Assembly (NCBI GenBank): GCA_035537555.1
Contig: DATLMR010000245.1
Span: forward strand, 1-6,057
DNA length: 6,057 bases
Source of the DNA: DATLMR01 sp035537555
Lineage (GTDB): Bacteria > Acidobacteriota > Blastocatellia > UBA7656
Direction of reading: 5' to 3'
This document shows, one piece after another, positions 4,855-6,057 of this stretch. The position numbers and the translations under genes were made by a program. The notes beneath the pieces were generated by a model that made no database searches, was not told the DNA's origin, and saw only the letters and a list, made by a program, of their open reading frames with translations. Every line of letters starts with the position of its first letter. Position 1 is the stretch's first letter.

Positions 4855-6057
4855 AGCAGGAAGAGGCGGACGGTAAAAACGCAGCGCCGACTCGCTGCCA
4901 CAGGTTGCTCCGTAAAGCAGGAATCGCCCGCACCGGAGAGCGGGGAAGCCGGTCAGGCCGCGGGCTCGCTTACGTCGAGGGCCGCCTGGATTCTCTTCGC
5001 GAAGACCGTGGCTTTCGGGCTCAGCTTCGTGCTGCCCGTACTGCTCGTGCGCCGCTTGAGCCAGAGCGAGTTCGGCCTGTATAAGCAGGTCTTTCTCGTG
5101 GTCGGCACGGGGCTGACGGTGCTGCCGCTGGGCTTCGGGATGAGCGCGTACTATTTCCTGCCTCGCGAGCGCGAGAGGCAGGGGCTGGTCGTCTTGAATA
5201 TACTGCTCTTTTACGTCTTCACGGCCGGGGCCGCGTGCTTCGCTCTCTGGCTGCGCCCGGGATTGCTCGGCACGATATTTCACAGCGACGAGCTGATCGG
5301 GTTCGCGCCCCTGATCGGCGTCGCCATCTTTTTCTGGGTGCTCTCTTCTTTCCTTGAAGTCGTGGCGGTCGCGCATCAGGAGGCGAGGCTCGCGACGATG
5401 TTCATCATAACGTCGCAATTCACGAAGGGGTTGCTGCTGCTCAGCGCCGCGCTCTTGTCCGGCACGGTCCGCGCCCTCATCTGGGCGGCCATCATTCAGG
5501 GGATGCTGCAAACGCTGATAATGTTCTTTTACCTTCGGTCGCGCTTCCCCCGCTTCTGGAGCCGCTTCGACTGGCCCGTGATGCGGAGCCAGCTCTCTTA
5601 CGCCGTGCCGCTCGGGATGGCCGGAATGCTCTTCACGGTCCAGATGGAGCTGCACAATTATTTCGTGGCGAATCGCTTCGACGCGGCCACCTATGCCGTC
5701 TATGCCATCGGATGTTTTCAGCTGCCTCTGGTCAGCATAATGAGCGAGTCGATCTGCTCCGTCATGATTCCCCGCGTCAGCTTCTTGCAGAAGGAGGACA
5801 GGCGACGCGAGATCCTGGAGCTTACGGCGAGGGTCATGCGAAAGCTCGCGGCCATGTACTTCCCGCTTTACGTCTTCCTGCTGGTAGTGGGGCGCGAGTT
5901 CATAATCTTTCTTTTCACGGAGACTTATATCTCGAGCTGGCCCATCTTCGCGATCAACCTGACCCTGCTCCCGGTGAGCATACTGGTGCTCGATCCCGTC
6001 CTCCGCGCCTACGCCGAGCAGAGGTACTTCTTGCTGAGGCTTCGTCTCGGCCTGATC
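4852..6057 (+). CDS. Oligosaccharide flippase, Wzx/MOP superfamily, 3'-truncated
   Basis: Predicted integral inner-membrane flippase that moves the lipid-linked oligosaccharide to the periplasmic side. The frame runs from ATG 4852 off the right edge; 402 residues are visible, and about 80-120 are probably missing from a family usually near 450-520. After a polar, basic 40-residue N-terminus (MSRKRRTVKTQRR), SLTSRAAWILFAKTVAFGL begins the first membrane helix. LPVLLVRRLSQSEFGLYKQV follows, the loop typical of polysaccharide-biosynthesis flippases. About ten hydrophobic segments can be drawn, near residues 45-66, 78-101, 112-135, 148-173, 182-204, 206-227, 247-271, 281-306, 333-357 and 362-385, with basic loops between. 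No other ATG, GTG or TTG lies in frame before the first helix, so ATG 4852 is the only usual start. The family is also called polysaccharide biosynthesis protein or RfbX-like. Glycan specificity is not readable. Presence of this gene argues for a Wzx-dependent export route. Confidence 0.9.
   Translation, partial: MSRKRRTVKTQRRLAATGCSVKQESPAPESGEAGQAAGSLTSRAAWILFAKTVAFGLSFVLPVLLVRRLSQSEFGLYKQVFLVVGTGLTVLPLGFGMSAYYFLPRERERQGLVVLNILLFYVFTAGAACFALWLRPGLLGTIFHSDELIGFAPLIGVAIFFWVLSSFLEVVAVAHQEARLATMFIITSQFTKGLLLLSAALLSGTVRALIWAAIIQGMLQTLIMFFYLRSRFPRFWSRFDWPVMRSQLSYAVPLGMAGMLFTVQMELHNYFVANRFDAATYAVYAIGCFQLPLVSIMSESICSVMIPRVSFLQKEDRRREILELTARVMRKLAAMYFPLYVFLLVVGREFIIFLFTETYISSWPIFAINLTLLPVSILVLDPVLRAYAEQRYFLLRLRLGLI

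Noticed and set aside
4804..5655. 283-codon open frame on the minus strand opposite the flippase start
   Set aside because: It is His/Glu/Arg/Gln-rich with no domain and is the complement of a clear multi-helix flippase.

Overview
The window is a stretch of a single-strand gene cluster for an extracellular or cell-surface polysaccharide. It comes from a high-GC, probably Gram-negative bacterium. All five genes lie on the + strand and cover almost every base, so they read as one operon that continues past both edges. The order is: a 5'-truncated family-4 glycosyltransferase (1-764), a GDP-mannose 6-dehydrogenase of AlgD type (799-2121), a lipoprotein with a right-handed parallel beta-helix (2136-3881), a family-2 glycosyltransferase with a TPR-like tail (3881-4852), and a 3'-truncated Wzx/MOP-type oligosaccharide flippase (4852-6057).

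The genes fit one pathway. AlgD would oxidise GDP-mannose to GDP-mannuronic acid, an activated acidic sugar. The two glycosyltransferases would build a lipid-linked oligosaccharide on the inner face of the cytoplasmic membrane. The flippase would turn it over to the periplasm. The beta-helix lipoprotein, exported and anchored to a membrane, has the fold used by many polysaccharide lyases and epimerases, so it may bind, trim or modify the polymer. The flippase points to Wzx/Wzy-type assembly rather than the synthase-dependent route of classical alginate. None of the other alginate genes (alg8, alg44, algK, algE and so on) is present here, and no polymerase, Wza or Wzc is seen, so the polymer cannot be named.

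Gene spacing is very tight. There are 34 bases between the first two genes and 14 between algD and the lipoprotein start, followed by two TGATG stop-start overlaps. No promoter, terminator, RNA gene, mobile element, CRISPR array or long DNA repeat could be supported, and no stretch of 300 bases lacks a gene. Isoleucine ATA codons are unusually common for such GC-rich DNA (10 of 31 in algD by hand count). The overall look recalls environmental lineages such as Acidobacteriota (Blastocatellia-like), but that placement is a weak guess. The most interesting feature is the AlgD plus surface beta-helix lipoprotein pairing inside a flippase-dependent cluster. I see no clear sign of a wholly new kind of system.
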